Shown in pieces: positions 1-10,033 of a stretch of 64,000 nucleotides of DNA; the stretch's first letter is position 1, and every line of letters starts with the position of its first letter. This DNA comes from Nitrososphaerota archaeon (GTDB lineage: Archaea; Thermoproteota; Nitrososphaeria; Nitrososphaerales; Gagatemarchaeaceae), in the NCBI GenBank assembly GCA_027886905.1, contig JAPCJO010000002.1, forward strand, positions 21,859 through 85,858. The letters are read 5' to 3'. A program made the translations under genes and the position numbers. Below the pieces are notes generated by a model. It ran no database searches and was not told the origin of the DNA. It was given only the letters and a program-made list of their open reading frames with translations.

Positions 1-496
1 GCACGGCGCCTCCAGGCAGGATGTTTTTGACGTGGGACGGCGGACAGAAGTTCAGTATCGCGCCGTCGGCGCTCGAGAGGGCCGCGCGGACCATCCCGCT
101 GCGAAGGGCGGCGAAGAATATCGGTGCTTTGCGCCCCCCTCCGTACCCCGCCCTCACCTTCTCGGCGAGTGCGACGACCCCCTCGATAGCCTCGGGGCCG
201 CTGGCCCGACCTGCCCCGAGCCCGAGGATGAACCTCCCCTCGGATGACTCGCTCAAGGTTCGGACCCGGGTAGTGAGCCGCGTCGGGTCCTGCTCCTCCG
301 CCCTGATGACCCCCGTCCCGACGCGGGCCCTGCGGGTTGACCCGAGGGCCAGGGCGGAGAGGTCCAGCGCGTCGTAGGGCATTCCCGCGTCCGGGAACCA
401 GACGGAGTCGACCCCGGCCGCATCCAGCAGCGGGGTGATCTTGACGATGAGTGACGGGTGGAAGACGCTGGACCGTAGCGCGAACCCCACCTTCAT
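1..496 (-). CDS. Luciferase-like (LLM, F420-dependent type) oxidoreductase, C-terminus cut by window edge
   Basis: Manual reverse-strand translation MKVGFALRSSVFHPSLIVKITPLLDAAGVDSVWFPDAGMPYDALDLSALALGSTRRARVGTGV...; LLM TIM-barrel pattern; absent from the ORF track because it is open at the edge. Confidence 0.8.
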   Translation of the reverse strand, partial: MKVGFALRSSVFHPSLIVKITPLLDAAGVDSVWFPDAGMPYDALDLSALALGSTRRARVGTGVIRAEEQDPTRLTTRVRTLSESSEGRFILGLGAGRASGPEAIEGVVALAEKVRAGYGGGRKAPIFFAALRSGMVRAALSSADGAILNFCPPSHVKNILPGGAV

Positions 497-543
497 GGGC
501 TGGCGGGCGCGCCGGCTCGGTATAGGCGTTTGGACGGCGGCTC

Positions 544-1686
544 TCAGAGAGGCTTGAAGCGGTCGCTCCCGTACCTCACCCCTTTCCAGCTTATCCCGCC
601 CCGCCTGAACCTGACGAACCCCGTGACGGTCGCCGCGGTCACGAGCACCCCGGAGAGGGGCGCCAGCACGAAGTACTGGGGACGGGAGACCTTGAGCGAG
701 AAGAAGGCCTGCACGGCGAGGACCACCGCGCAGGTTAACGCCCCAGCGAGGGCGTACGCCGCGCTCGCCGTCGCGAGGGCGAGCCCGAGAAGCGCGAAAG
801 GCCCGACGAAGTACGCGAGGGTCACCACCAAGGCGCCAATCATTGCCCCCCAGGATGGGAGCAGCCCCGCCCCGAACCTCTCGTGCGCTTCCCACGCCTC
901 CGCGAATCTCGAGTACGGCTTGACCTTCACGTAGCCCTCGCCGTCGGCGTTGAGGACCTCAAGGCCGCGGCCGAGGGTCGCCCTCCCGATGGCGCTGTCC
1001 TCCATTATGTCTGTCCTGATCGCCGCGTGGCCGCCCATCGCCGTGTATGCATCCCGCCTGATCATGATGTATTGTCCGTTGGCCCCGTTGACCCTCCTCC
1101 CGACGGGAGTGCGCCGGGCGGAGGCGGCCACCCCGACGCAGAGGAAGAAGATGCTCGTGGGGAAGATGAGCCTCTCGGACATCGTCCTCGTCACCGTCTC
1201 GGGCCAGACCGAGAGGAGGTCGGCCTTTTTCGCGTCGAGGTTCGCGAGGACTACCCCGAGGCTCTCCGGGGAGTGGATCACGTCGCCGTCGGCGAAGAGC
1301 AGGACGTCCCCGGTCGACCTCAGGTACCCGTGGTGGCAGGCCCAGCTCTTCCCGAGCCAATCCGGAGGTCTCTCCGGCTCGCGGAGGACCGTCATCTTGC
1401 CCGCGAACTCCTGGGCGATCTCCTCGGTGCCGTCGTTGGATGGGCCGCAGACGACTATCACCTCCCTGTCCGGGTACTCCAACTCGGAGAGGGAGGCGAG
1501 GCACTCCCGGAGGGTGTCCGCCTCGTTCTTTGCCGCGACGATTATCGAGACCTTGTGCCCGCCGCCGCCGGAGAGGGGCGCGAGCGGCTTGAACATCCTG
1601 TAGCCCGTCAGGGCGCCGAGGCCGAGAAGGAGGACGAACAGGGCGTATACGGCGAGCGCCGCCGCCTCCAGGATCCCGACTTGCAT
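544..1686 (-). CDS. Family 2 glycosyltransferase, membrane-anchored
   Basis: VSIIVAAKNEADTLRECLASLSELEYPDREVIVVCGPSNDGT, FADGDV, C-terminal TM segments; start taken at MQVGILEAA. Confidence 0.88.
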   Translation of the reverse strand: MQVGILEAAALAVYALFVLLLGLGALTGYRMFKPLAPLSGGGGHKVSIIVAAKNEADTLRECLASLSELEYPDREVIVVCGPSNDGTEEIAQEFAGKMTVLREPERPPDWLGKSWACHHGYLRSTGDVLLFADGDVIHSPESLGVVLANLDAKKADLLSVWPETVTRTMSERLIFPTSIFFLCVGVAASARRTPVGRRVNGANGQYIMIRRDAYTAMGGHAAIRTDIMEDSAIGRATLGRGLEVLNADGEGYVKVKPYSRFAEAWEAHERFGAGLLPSWGAMIGALVVTLAYFVGPFALLGLALATASAAYALAGALTCAVVLAVQAFFSLKVSRPQYFVLAPLSGVLVTAATVTGFVRFRRGGISWKGVRYGSDRFKPL

Positions 1687-1779
1687 GCGCTCGTCTCCCT
1701 TTCGCGCGGCCCCATTCAAGCTTGCCCCTCGAGCGTCCGCGCATGGCCTTAGAAGGGAGGGCGGCGCGACCATGGGCGC

Positions 1780-2205
1780 TTGGTCAGGTCTGTCAGGCTG
1801 GCCGTGGGGGGAGCGGGGTTGCTCTGCGCGAGCGTCGCTGCGCTAATCGCCCTGCCCAGCCTCTCGCCGTTCGAGCTGCTCCACTGCCCCGGGCCTCTCC
1901 CGCCGCCGGCTCAGGGAGCGTGCTTCAGCAGCGTCAACCCCGCATATCCGGCGGCCTTCCTCCTTTCGCTCGCGGGGACGGTCATCTTGTTCTTCGGGGC
2001 GTTCGGAAGGAGCTTCATCGTAAGCCCGGTCTTCGTCGTCGCCATGATCGCCCTCGGATACGGCCTCTCTGGCGTGGTCTCCGGGTCCTTGGACGCTCAG
2101 AGGGCGAGCACGATAAGCCCGGAGGTCTTCGCGCCTCTAGTCGCGATAGGGGCGCTCGCGCTCTGCTTCCAGACTGTCCGCCGCGTGCGCCGCCGGCCGA
2201 GCTGA
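1780..2205 (+). CDS. Hypothetical membrane protein
   Basis: Open ORF with about 4 hydrophobic segments. Confidence 0.6.
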   Translation: MVRSVRLAVGGAGLLCASVAALIALPSLSPFELLHCPGPLPPPAQGACFSSVNPAYPAAFLLSLAGTVILFFGAFGRSFIVSPVFVVAMIALGYGLSGVVSGSLDAQRASTISPEVFAPLVAIGALALCFQTVRRVRRRPS

Positions 2206-2406
2206 CCCCTCGGGGGCGCTTTTATCCTGGCCTGAGGTATTGCGGCATGCCCAAGGAGATACCCAAGGAAATCCCGCCCGAGCTCTACGAGGTGCACTAC
2301 GACCCTACGCGAGTTTTGCGCCCATTCCCAGGTTGGGTGGGAGGCGCGGCGGCCGAGCGGTTCGTGGCTGTCCCGCGCCGAGGAAATCCTGGGGCCGTCG
2401 CGATGC

Positions 2407-3627
2407 CTAGGCCTGCCGACTTCCTTCGTGGGCCGCAACCTTCAGCTTGGGCACCAAGTTCGGGAACATGACGACCGCGTACTCTTCCGTGTAGTAGGTC
2501 CTCCACTTGCCAGTGTAGATGTCGTACGTCCTGGCTCTGATTTTATTGTTGAGCGTGTCGAACGTAAGGACTGTCGCCGTCACCCCGCCGACCTTGTCCG
2601 TGTCGTTCGGGGGCGGGTTGTCGACCCCCCTACCGATAACGTCGCCCGGCGCGTCCGCGCAGTCCTGCCTGTCGAACATCAGCTGGTTCCGGTTGTTTAT
2701 TGGCTGGGGGGTGTTGTACCCGCACTCCGTGGCGAAATGCCCGTTCAGCGTCAAGAAGACGTTGGAGGAGTGCGCGTCCAGCAATGCGGTAAACTCCTCG
2801 ATGAAGTCGGACAGCTGGGCGATCCACCTCGGGTTGTCAAGGCTGCCGTTTGCGTCTATGTAGGCGTGCGGCGCCATTATGACGTGGTGGTTCGCGTACG
2901 CCGGGTCGTCCAAGATACCCGCCGCCCACTGCAAGACGTCGGGCTGCGCGTTCCATTCTATGTTGATGACGAGAAAGTCAAGGCCGTTGGCGGAGAAGCT
3001 GAGCGCCGTGTTCATCGCCTCGTGGTAGTCGCCGACCCATTGGGCGTATGGCAGCGAGTTCACTATGACGCTCGCCACCGAGGGCTGGAGGGACTTGGCC
3101 TGCTGGTTCCCGATCCATCCCGAGGTCGCGTCGCCGTTGACGAAGTCGTCGTGGTTTCCCGCGCACCAAGTGTAGGGAATGTTGTTGGCAAGGAATATCG
3201 ACATCGCGTCGTCCGCGTTATACCACTCCTCCTCGGCGGGACCGTCCTGCACGATGTCGCCGGTGTGTATCACCAACTTCCCGTTGAAGCGGGCCCAGTT
3301 GTCGACGATCCAGTTGTTGAGCATCCTGAACAGGGCCGGGTTCGACTCGGAGAGGAACTGCGTGTCGGTGATCCAGAATATCGAGAAAGCGTGTTCGGCC
3401 GCCCCCTCTACCGTGTCGGACGCCGTGGACTGTATGAGCGGTGAAGGGGTCGAGCCCGCCTTGGCCTCGGCCTCCCGGGGAGCGGCCGTCTTCTCGACGC
3501 TGGGCTTAAGGCCGACCGCGCTCCCGAGCGCGACTGCGGCGGTCCCGGCCGCCAGGGAGCCCCCGGCTAGCTTTATGAAGCGCCGTCGTGAGAGCTTCCT
3601 CTTCGCGGCATCGTCTGAATTTTCCAT
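2407..3627 (-). CDS. Tat-exported metallophosphoesterase
   Basis: N-term RRRFIKLAGGSLAAG (Tat-like); WITDTQF, HTGDIVQDG, GNHDD, NGHF metallophosphoesterase motifs. Confidence 0.88.
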   Translation of the reverse strand: MENSDDAAKRKLSRRRFIKLAGGSLAAGTAAVALGSAVGLKPSVEKTAAPREAEAKAGSTPSPLIQSTASDTVEGAAEHAFSIFWITDTQFLSESNPALFRMLNNWIVDNWARFNGKLVIHTGDIVQDGPAEEEWYNADDAMSIFLANNIPYTWCAGNHDDFVNGDATSGWIGNQQAKSLQPSVASVIVNSLPYAQWVGDYHEAMNTALSFSANGLDFLVINIEWNAQPDVLQWAAGILDDPAYANHHVIMAPHAYIDANGSLDNPRWIAQLSDFIEEFTALLDAHSSNVFLTLNGHFATECGYNTPQPINNRNQLMFDRQDCADAPGDVIGRGVDNPPPNDTDKVGGVTATVLTFDTLNNKIRARTYDIYTGKWRTYYTEEYAVVMFPNLVPKLKVAAHEGSRQA

Positions 3628-3721
3628 CTAGCGGGCGCCATCATTAGGTCCAGTAATTTAAGCGGGAGGGTTGTTTCCGAAGCAGGATCGCTGGGCGACT
3701 GCGGCTGGAAGGGCGAGGCTC

Positions 3722-4585
3722 CTACGCGGTACATCCGAAGCCGGTCTCGCCCCACGGGTCGGTGACGACCACGCCTCCGGGCCAGCACTCGCCTGAGCCC
3801 CTCTGCTGGCTGAAGTAACTCGACACCGAGTTGAGGTCAGGGTTCACGAAGGCGCCGACTATCCTCGTGCCGTCCACCTGGTAGAGCTGGACGACATAGT
3901 CGGCCGGGGTTGTCGCGCTTCCGGCCGACCCGGCGAACTTGACGAAGTAAGGAGAGTCGACCATGAGGGACGTCACGTTCGTGTCGGCCAGCGCAAGGTG
4001 GATCGCCCTCACCTGCTGCGGCGTGTATGAGACGGACTCGTTGCGGTCTGGCAGGAGGTAGGACGAGACGTGCATCACGTCAAAGTGCTGGAAGGTGACC
4101 TGAAGGAAGGTCACGTTCAGAATCTTGTTCCCGAGGTAGGAGACCCGGTATCCCGACGTGTAGTTCCCGTTCACGACCTGGCTCCCAGTGACGTTGAGGA
4201 CGGCGTACATCACGTCCTGGTTCACCGCGCTGCGGGCGAAGTAGACGAGGTGGTACTCGTATGCCGTCTTGATGAACGGAAGGACCTGCGGGGTGTCCAG
4301 CGTCGCGTTCCTGACGAAGGCCGACGGGAACCCGTAGGCGATGCAGGGGCTCACGATCAGGGTCATGTTCCCGTATGTCTCTAATGGGCCGATGCAGGAT
4401 GAGGAGTAGACCCCTGCGCCGTGTCCCTCTGAGAAGGTCGCGTTGACACCGGAGCTGGTCACGACAGCGGCGGTCGATGGGCCGTTCCGAGCGCCAGCCT
4501 GCAGCCCTCCCGGAGGGAAGGCGACTACGCCGGCCACCAGCAGGACGCCGAGTATGCTGAATCCCGCGATTTTTCGGTCCTTCAT
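3722..4585 (-). CDS. Hypothetical secreted protein
   Basis: N-terminal signal-like hydrophobic segment; no recognised family. Confidence 0.6.
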   Translation of the reverse strand: MKDRKIAGFSILGVLLVAGVVAFPPGGLQAGARNGPSTAAVVTSSGVNATFSEGHGAGVYSSSCIGPLETYGNMTLIVSPCIAYGFPSAFVRNATLDTPQVLPFIKTAYEYHLVYFARSAVNQDVMYAVLNVTGSQVVNGNYTSGYRVSYLGNKILNVTFLQVTFQHFDVMHVSSYLLPDRNESVSYTPQQVRAIHLALADTNVTSLMVDSPYFVKFAGSAGSATTPADYVVQLYQVDGTRIVGAFVNPDLNSVSSYFSQQRGSGECWPGGVVVTDPWGETGFGCTA

Positions 4586-4801
4586 GTTTCTTACGTAGTT
4601 GACGAGCGCTCCCGCTTTACTTCTAGATTCTGACCGAAGAATGGAGGATGGTCGGTTGGGTTTCTGGAATCCGTATGGAGGCCAAAGCGGGATTCCCCCT
4701 CCATGCCGCCTGCCCGGGCCAGGTTCTCCCGCAGTATATGGCTTGAGCGGCTCCGCGGAGAAGGGCTAAATAGAAAACGGCATCACTGAAGGCAGTCGTC
4801 C

Positions 4802-6193
4802 TTGGCCAAGAGACCCGTTCGCGGAGCGAGGCAGGGCGCGGTGATCGAAGACCTCCTCACCCTGGGTGACGCCGCCGCGCTTGTGGGCAAGACGACCAGC
4901 AACATCTCCTACCTCGTCCAGTACGACCGCCTCAGGAAGTTCGACACGAGCGGCAACGTGGTCGCGAGGGCGCCCAACGGCGGGCTCAGGGTGTCAAAGA
5001 GCGAACTCCTGGACTACGTCGCGGGCTGGAACCTCAGGGTGAGGTCCAGGATGGAAGAGCTGAAGATAGTCGACACCTCGATAGCTTTTCTCGACGTGCC
5101 CGAGAGGGAGAGGACGAAGCACGTCCACAGGCTGCACCCGTACCTGGGGAAGTTCATCCCCCAGCTCGTGGGGTACTTCCTTTCGAGATACTTCGAGCCG
5201 GGGCAGACCGTCCTCGACCCCTTCAGTGGCTCGGGGACGACGCTTGTGGAGGCGAGCGAGAGAGGGATGGACTCGGTCGGGATTGAGATCTCCGAGTTCA
5301 ACGTGATGATATCGCGGGTGAAGTTGGCGGACTACGAAATCCCCGCGCTGGAGAAGGAGGTCGTGGACGTTACGAGAAGGACGGCCGAGTTCAGCGCGAG
5401 AGAGTTTCCCGGAGGGAGGCGCTCGAGGCCCTTGCGGGCTCCCGTCGAGGGCGCGGGTTATCTCGAGACCTGGTTCGCCCCGAGGAGTCTTAGGGAGATG
5501 CTCTATTTCCGCGACATCATCCCCGAGTACGAGCACCAGGACCTCCTAAAGGTGATGCTTAGCAGGACCGCGCGGTCGTGCAGGCTCGTCCACCACTACG
5601 ATCTCGCGACGCCGAAGGAGCCAGTGAAGGGGCCCTACGTCTGTTACAAGCACAAGGGCAAGACCTGCGGACCGGTCACGACGATTCTCCCGCGGCTCAG
5701 GTTCTACTCCATCGACACGGTCAGGCGGATCGCGGAGTTCAAGGGGGCAAGGAGGCCGGCGAACTCGCTGGTGATTGAGGGGGACTCGAGGGAGGTGAAG
5801 CTGGAGGGAAGGAGGGTCGACGGGATATTCACGTCGCCCCCATACGTGGGGCAGATCGACTACCACGAGCAGCACCGCTACGCGTACGAGCTCTTCGGCA
5901 TCGAGAGGAGGGATGGGTTCGAGATCGGGCCGAAGATGAAGGGCAAGGGCGAGCGGGCGAGGGCCGACTACGCGAGAAGCATGGCCGCGTCGCTCCGGAA
6001 CGTGAGCGCGCCCATGCCGCAAGGCGGGGTGGTCCTGCTCGTCGCGAACGACAAGCTCGGCCTCTACCCGGGAATCTTCGAGGAGGCAGGGATGCGCGTC
6101 AAGAGGTCTTTCGAGAGACCTGTAGAGGACAGGACCGAGAGGGACAAGCGGCCATACTCGGAGACGGTCTTCCTCGCGCGGCTCGAAAGATAG
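4802..6193 (+). CDS. DNA methyltransferase (N4/N6 type) with N-terminal HTH-like segment
   Basis: DPFSGSGTTLVEASERG (motif I) and TSPPYVGQIDYHEQHRY (motif IV); N-term GDAAALVGKTTSNISYLVQYDRLRK resembles an excisionase-like DNA-binding segment; TTG start. Confidence 0.88.
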   Translation: MAKRPVRGARQGAVIEDLLTLGDAAALVGKTTSNISYLVQYDRLRKFDTSGNVVARAPNGGLRVSKSELLDYVAGWNLRVRSRMEELKIVDTSIAFLDVPERERTKHVHRLHPYLGKFIPQLVGYFLSRYFEPGQTVLDPFSGSGTTLVEASERGMDSVGIEISEFNVMISRVKLADYEIPALEKEVVDVTRRTAEFSAREFPGGRRSRPLRAPVEGAGYLETWFAPRSLREMLYFRDIIPEYEHQDLLKVMLSRTARSCRLVHHYDLATPKEPVKGPYVCYKHKGKTCGPVTTILPRLRFYSIDTVRRIAEFKGARRPANSLVIEGDSREVKLEGRRVDGIFTSPPYVGQIDYHEQHRYAYELFGIERRDGFEIGPKMKGKGERARADYARSMAASLRNVSAPMPQGGVVLLVANDKLGLYPGIFEEAGMRVKRSFERPVEDRTERDKRPYSETVFLARLER

Positions 6194-6217
6194 CGAGGGC
6201 GCAACGGCGTCTTGGTT

Positions 6218-6622
6218 CTACTCGTCGGGCTTCACTTTCCTGCGCGATAGGTCGTTCTCGAGCGCCTTGGCGTCCTTCTCCACCTTCTTCGCGTCCCTTT
6301 CCGCGCGGTCCAAGCCCTCCCGCCAAAGCTGTGAGATTATTGGCACGAGGGTGACGACCAAGCTTGTGAAAACGGTTCCGAAGGAGGCGAAGCCCATCAC
6401 CGAAGCGAAGATCTTCCCCGAGTTGGTGTTGAGGGCGAGGGGCGGCCCCTGGCCGGTGGCGAGCATGCTCTCGAAATAGAAGGCGTTCACCCAGTCCATC
6501 CCCTCGATCTGGTGGAATCCCACGATGCCGATTGCCATTACCAAGACTATGCCCGAGATGGCGTAGAACAGCCTCCTCCTCCTGCTCGGCAGGGAGGCGG
6601 TCTGCCCTGGCGTGGGATTCAC
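6218..6622 (-). CDS. Small two-TM protein resembling an Ion_trans_2 potassium channel pore module with an atypical filter
   Basis: TM1, then WVNAFYFESMLATGQGPPLALNTNSGKIFASVMGFASFGTVFTSLVVTLV, then a charged tail. Confidence 0.55.
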   Translation of the reverse strand: MNPTPGQTASLPSRRRRLFYAISGIVLVMAIGIVGFHQIEGMDWVNAFYFESMLATGQGPPLALNTNSGKIFASVMGFASFGTVFTSLVVTLVPIISQLWREGLDRAERDAKKVEKDAKALENDLSRRKVKPDE

Positions 6623-6708
6623 GCAGGTCCAAGTGGCTTTACTCGTTAAATATCTAGCGAAGGCGTGCCGGAAGGCTAATCTAAGAGCGTGGGGAACTTA
6701 CGCTCGTC

Positions 6709-7230
6709 TTGGACGCGTTCGAAGCCATCTCTACGAAGCTGGAAGCGAGGGAGTTCGCTTCCAAGAAGGTCCCCGGCGAGACCAAGAAGAAGATCCTCGA
6801 GGCAGCCAGGCTCACGGGGTCGTCGATGAACACCCAACACTGGCGCTTCGTCCTGGTGCAGGACCGCTCCAACCTGAAGAGGCTCGCCTCGGACAGCATC
6901 TCGGGAAAGTGGGTCGAGGGGGCGGACTTTGCGATCATCATTCTCACCGACCCGAAGGTGCCCGGTAGCAATATCGACGCGGGGCGCGTCGTCCAGGACA
7001 TGGAGCTGGCGGCCTGGAACTTCGGCGTCGCGTCGGGCATCTACACGGGAGTGGGCGAGGCCTCGCTGCGCAAAGATTACTCCATCCCCGACGAATTGAA
7101 GCCTTCTGCCGTGCTGGGGTTCGGGTACCCCAAGCGGAAGACTCTGGGGAAGAAGAACAGGAAGCCCTTGGAGGAGCTCGTCTTCCCCGAGAGGTACGGC
7201 GTGAAGCTCAAGGCCTCAGACCTCTCCTGA
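6709..7230 (+). CDS. Nitroreductase family protein
   Basis: AREFASKKVPGETKKKILEAARLTGSSMNTQHWRFVLVQD pattern. Confidence 0.85.
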   Translation: MDAFEAISTKLEAREFASKKVPGETKKKILEAARLTGSSMNTQHWRFVLVQDRSNLKRLASDSISGKWVEGADFAIIILTDPKVPGSNIDAGRVVQDMELAAWNFGVASGIYTGVGEASLRKDYSIPDELKPSAVLGFGYPKRKTLGKKNRKPLEELVFPERYGVKLKASDLS

Positions 7231-7275
7231 CGACCCATCGAAAAGGGGAATAGGCACCACTTTTCAGGGCGGGCT

Positions 7276-7617
7276 ATGATTTCGAAAGACTTCAGCTTGG
7301 CGATAATGGTCTCGGACGCTAAAAAGTCCGCGGCCTGGTACAAGGAGAAGCTCGGCTTCGAGGCCGAGGTGGAGGACCACTGGGTGACGGTCTCGCCCAA
7401 GGGGGCGAACTGGAAGCTCCATCTCTGCGAGGGAGAGCTCGAGCCGGGGAACACCGGCGTCGCGTTCTACAGCGCCGACCTGAAGAACACTGTCGCGGAC
7501 CTCAAGAAGAAGGGCGTGAAGTTCGCCATCGACTACACCAAGAAGGCTTGGGGCGAGATCTCGCAGTTCACGGACCCAGACGGCAACCTCGTGTGGATAA
7601 TGGCAGGGAGCCCGTAG
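7276..7617 (+). CDS. VOC/glyoxalase family protein
   Basis: VSDAKKSAAWYKEKLGFEAE ... FTDPDGNLVWIM. Confidence 0.88.
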   Translation: MISKDFSLAIMVSDAKKSAAWYKEKLGFEAEVEDHWVTVSPKGANWKLHLCEGELEPGNTGVAFYSADLKNTVADLKKKGVKFAIDYTKKAWGEISQFTDPDGNLVWIMAGSP

Positions 7618-7623
7618 CGGGCT

Positions 7624-7761
7624 CTAACGGCTCCTCTTCTTCGGCTTCTTCGCCGGCGCCTCCTTCTCGGCGGGGCGGCGCCGGGGGATGAAGTGGGTTA
7701 TCCCAATGCCGTCGACGATCACGATTTGGTCGTCGTATTCTTTCTCTTCGGAAAATGACAA
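7624..7761 (-). CDS. Possible small protein with basic C-terminus
   Basis: TTG-start ORF LSFSEEKEYDDQIVIVDGIGITHFIPRRRPAEKEAPAKKPKKRSR; 46 codons. Confidence 0.3.
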   Translation of the reverse strand: MSFSEEKEYDDQIVIVDGIGITHFIPRRRPAEKEAPAKKPKKRSR

Positions 7762-7849
7762 TCCGCCTGCATCCGCGCAGAGCGTATTAAAACGTCGACG
7801 CGGTTCCGGGCGAGAGGAGGTTGCGGTTAATACCTCCGTCGGCTCACGG

Positions 7850-8146
7850 ATGACGATGCTGTCCGCCATCCCCGCTTCCCCGCTCTTCGACTGGGTCGCG
7901 GTCGTGAGCCTCTTGGCTTTCCTCGCGATGGGCGTCGACAAGATGCTGGCGGTGGGGAAGCGCAGCAGGGTGAGCGAGAGAACGCTCTGGCTGACCGCGC
8001 TCCTTGGGGGCGTCCCAGGGATATTCGTCGGGGCACTCGTCTTCCACCACAAGACCTCAAAGCCCGAGTTCTGGGGGCCTGTGGTCGTCGCGGCCATCAT
8101 CTGGGCGGCCGCCGCAATCCTCCTCACGAAACCTCACGTATTTTAG
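7850..8146 (+). CDS. DUF1294 family membrane protein
   Basis: MGVDKMLAVGKRSRVSERTLWLTALLGGVPGIFVGALVFHHKTSKPEFW matches the DUF1294 pattern; internal start chosen. Confidence 0.75.
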   Translation: MTMLSAIPASPLFDWVAVVSLLAFLAMGVDKMLAVGKRSRVSERTLWLTALLGGVPGIFVGALVFHHKTSKPEFWGPVVVAAIIWAAAAILLTKPHVF

Positions 8147-8170
8147 GAAGAGGAGTGGCGGGTACGCGCC

Positions 8171-8638
8171 TTGCCCAAGAGCGCGAAGGGGACCAGCGCG
8201 GAAGCAAAGAAGGAAGGAGCGGCGAAGCTCCGCAAGTCCTTGCTTTCGATAGGCGTGGATGAGAAGTCTGCGGAGAAACTCCTCTCGAGCCGCGCCCTCG
8301 AAAGGGTCGTCATCCCGGTGTACTGGAAGGACGGGCTGGTGTCACACGCCCACCTCTTGCGGCTCTCGAAGATTCCCAGCTTCTTGGGGAGCTTCGAGAA
8401 GGTGTTCCCCGACGGACAGGTGCGGTGGGACCCGGACTACGCGGAGAACAACCTCCAGGACGGCTCGAGCGACGTCGCAGTCCGAGTCTTCTTCAACTAC
8501 CAAGAGGACGACGACGGAGACCACTGGTCGCCAAAGCCCACGGCGATAGAGGACCAGAGCTACCAGAGGATGCTGAAGCGCTATTCCTACGCAGGAGCCG
8601 GGGCCGTCCAGGCGAGCGCGACCATCCGCGGCAGGTAG
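8171..8638 (+). CDS. Hypothetical protein
   Basis: Long open ORF with archaeal-like composition; no family recognised. Confidence 0.6.
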   Translation: MPKSAKGTSAEAKKEGAAKLRKSLLSIGVDEKSAEKLLSSRALERVVIPVYWKDGLVSHAHLLRLSKIPSFLGSFEKVFPDGQVRWDPDYAENNLQDGSSDVAVRVFFNYQEDDDGDHWSPKPTAIEDQSYQRMLKRYSYAGAGAVQASATIRGR

Positions 8639-8704
8639 CTTCCCTCGGATTCTGGATTCTAAGACGATGAAGGATTAAAGCGCCGACGTCGGCGCATCGA
8701 TCAC

Positions 8705-9958
8705 TTGAAGCTCAGGCTGAGCGGGAACCTGTGGCGCCATAGGGACTTCACGCGCTTCTGGTTCTCCGACACCGTGAGTCAGTTCGGCAGCCAGTTCAGC
8801 GGCTTCGCGCTGCCGGTGCTCGCGGTCCTGAGCTTCAACGCCACACCCCTCGACATTGGGATAATCACGGCGCTCGCGATCGCGCCCTACCCTCTCCTCG
8901 GGCTGTTCGTCGGGGTCTGGGCGGACAGGTTCAGGAAGAGGAGGATAATGGTGGTCTGCAACCTCGGCCGGATGGCCACGCTCGCCTCGGTCCCGGTGGG
9001 CTACGTCCTCGGGACGCTCAGTCTGACGCAGCTCTTCGCCGTCGCGCTGGTCACCGGGATCTTCTCGGTCTTCTTCGACATTTCATACCAGGCCTACCTG
9101 CCGATACTAGTCGACAGGGGGGACTTGATAGAGGGTAACCAGAAGCTGCAGCTCAGCGCGTCGGGCGCTCAGGTCGCGGGTCCCGGGATAGCGGGGTTCC
9201 TGTATCAGGCGATCGGCGGCGCGTTCACCGTCGCAGCCGACTCGATTGGGTACCTCGTCTCGGCAATCATGCTGCTATCGGTGAAGAAAGACGAGCAACC
9301 AAAGGTGAGGAACAACGCAGACCAGGCGCCGGACTTCTTCGCTGAGATGAAGGAGGGCGTTGAGGTCGTGCTCGGTAACAGGTATCTGCGGATGATCGCC
9401 GGCGCCACCGCCACCAGCAACCTGGGCACGAACATGGTGATAGCCGTCTCGAGCATCTTCGCCCTCAGGACGCTGCGCTTCACGACGGCGGAGTACGGGC
9501 TTGTCGGGTCGATTGGGGCCGTGGGGTTCCTCGCCGGGGTCCTTGTTCTGAACCGCATCACCACGAGGGTCGGCCTCGGGCGGATCCTGGCCCTGTCCAT
9601 CTCGATGCCCGGCGTGTTCGTCCTCTATCCTCTCGCGCTGCTGGGCTATCCCTTTGCCGTCCTCGCAGGAGTCTCGTTCATAGTTGGATTGAGCATACCG
9701 TTCTACAACGTCAACCAGATCAGCCTGAGACAGGCCATCACGCCCGACCGCCTCCAGGGAAGGATGAACGCCACCATGCGCACCATCGTCTGGGGCACGA
9801 TACCCGTCGGCTCGCTCCTCGGTGGCCTTCTCGGCAACTATGTGGGGGTGGTGGACACGATATACGTCGGTGGAGCGATAGCGGGGCTAGCCGGTGCTTG
9901 GATTGCATTGGGCCCCGTCATCAGGCTGAGCAGGCAGCCTCAGCCTGTCGAGAGCTAG
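8705..9958 (+). CDS. MFS transporter
   Basis: About 12 TM; FWFSDTVSQFGSQFSGFALPVL, GVWADRFRKRRIMV. Confidence 0.88.
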   Translation: MKLRLSGNLWRHRDFTRFWFSDTVSQFGSQFSGFALPVLAVLSFNATPLDIGIITALAIAPYPLLGLFVGVWADRFRKRRIMVVCNLGRMATLASVPVGYVLGTLSLTQLFAVALVTGIFSVFFDISYQAYLPILVDRGDLIEGNQKLQLSASGAQVAGPGIAGFLYQAIGGAFTVAADSIGYLVSAIMLLSVKKDEQPKVRNNADQAPDFFAEMKEGVEVVLGNRYLRMIAGATATSNLGTNMVIAVSSIFALRTLRFTTAEYGLVGSIGAVGFLAGVLVLNRITTRVGLGRILALSISMPGVFVLYPLALLGYPFAVLAGVSFIVGLSIPFYNVNQISLRQAITPDRLQGRMNATMRTIVWGTIPVGSLLGGLLGNYVGVVDTIYVGGAIAGLAGAWIALGPVIRLSRQPQPVES

Positions 9959-10033
9959 GTCGGGAGGGCGGAGTACCTGAATCACCACAGAAACCCGTAT
10001 AAACGCGCGGAAATCCGACGTGAGAGATAGACC

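Noticed and set aside
883-1752. Long antisense ORF opposite the glycosyltransferase
   Set aside because: GC-rich shadow ORF with Arg/Pro/Gly-rich translation; the minus-strand frame has clear GT2 motifs. The same applies to many listed ORFs, e.g. 2428..3444+, 20589..21632+, 34358..35230+, 44185..45258+, 46390..48063+, 52477..54324+ (upstream part) and 59269..60231+.
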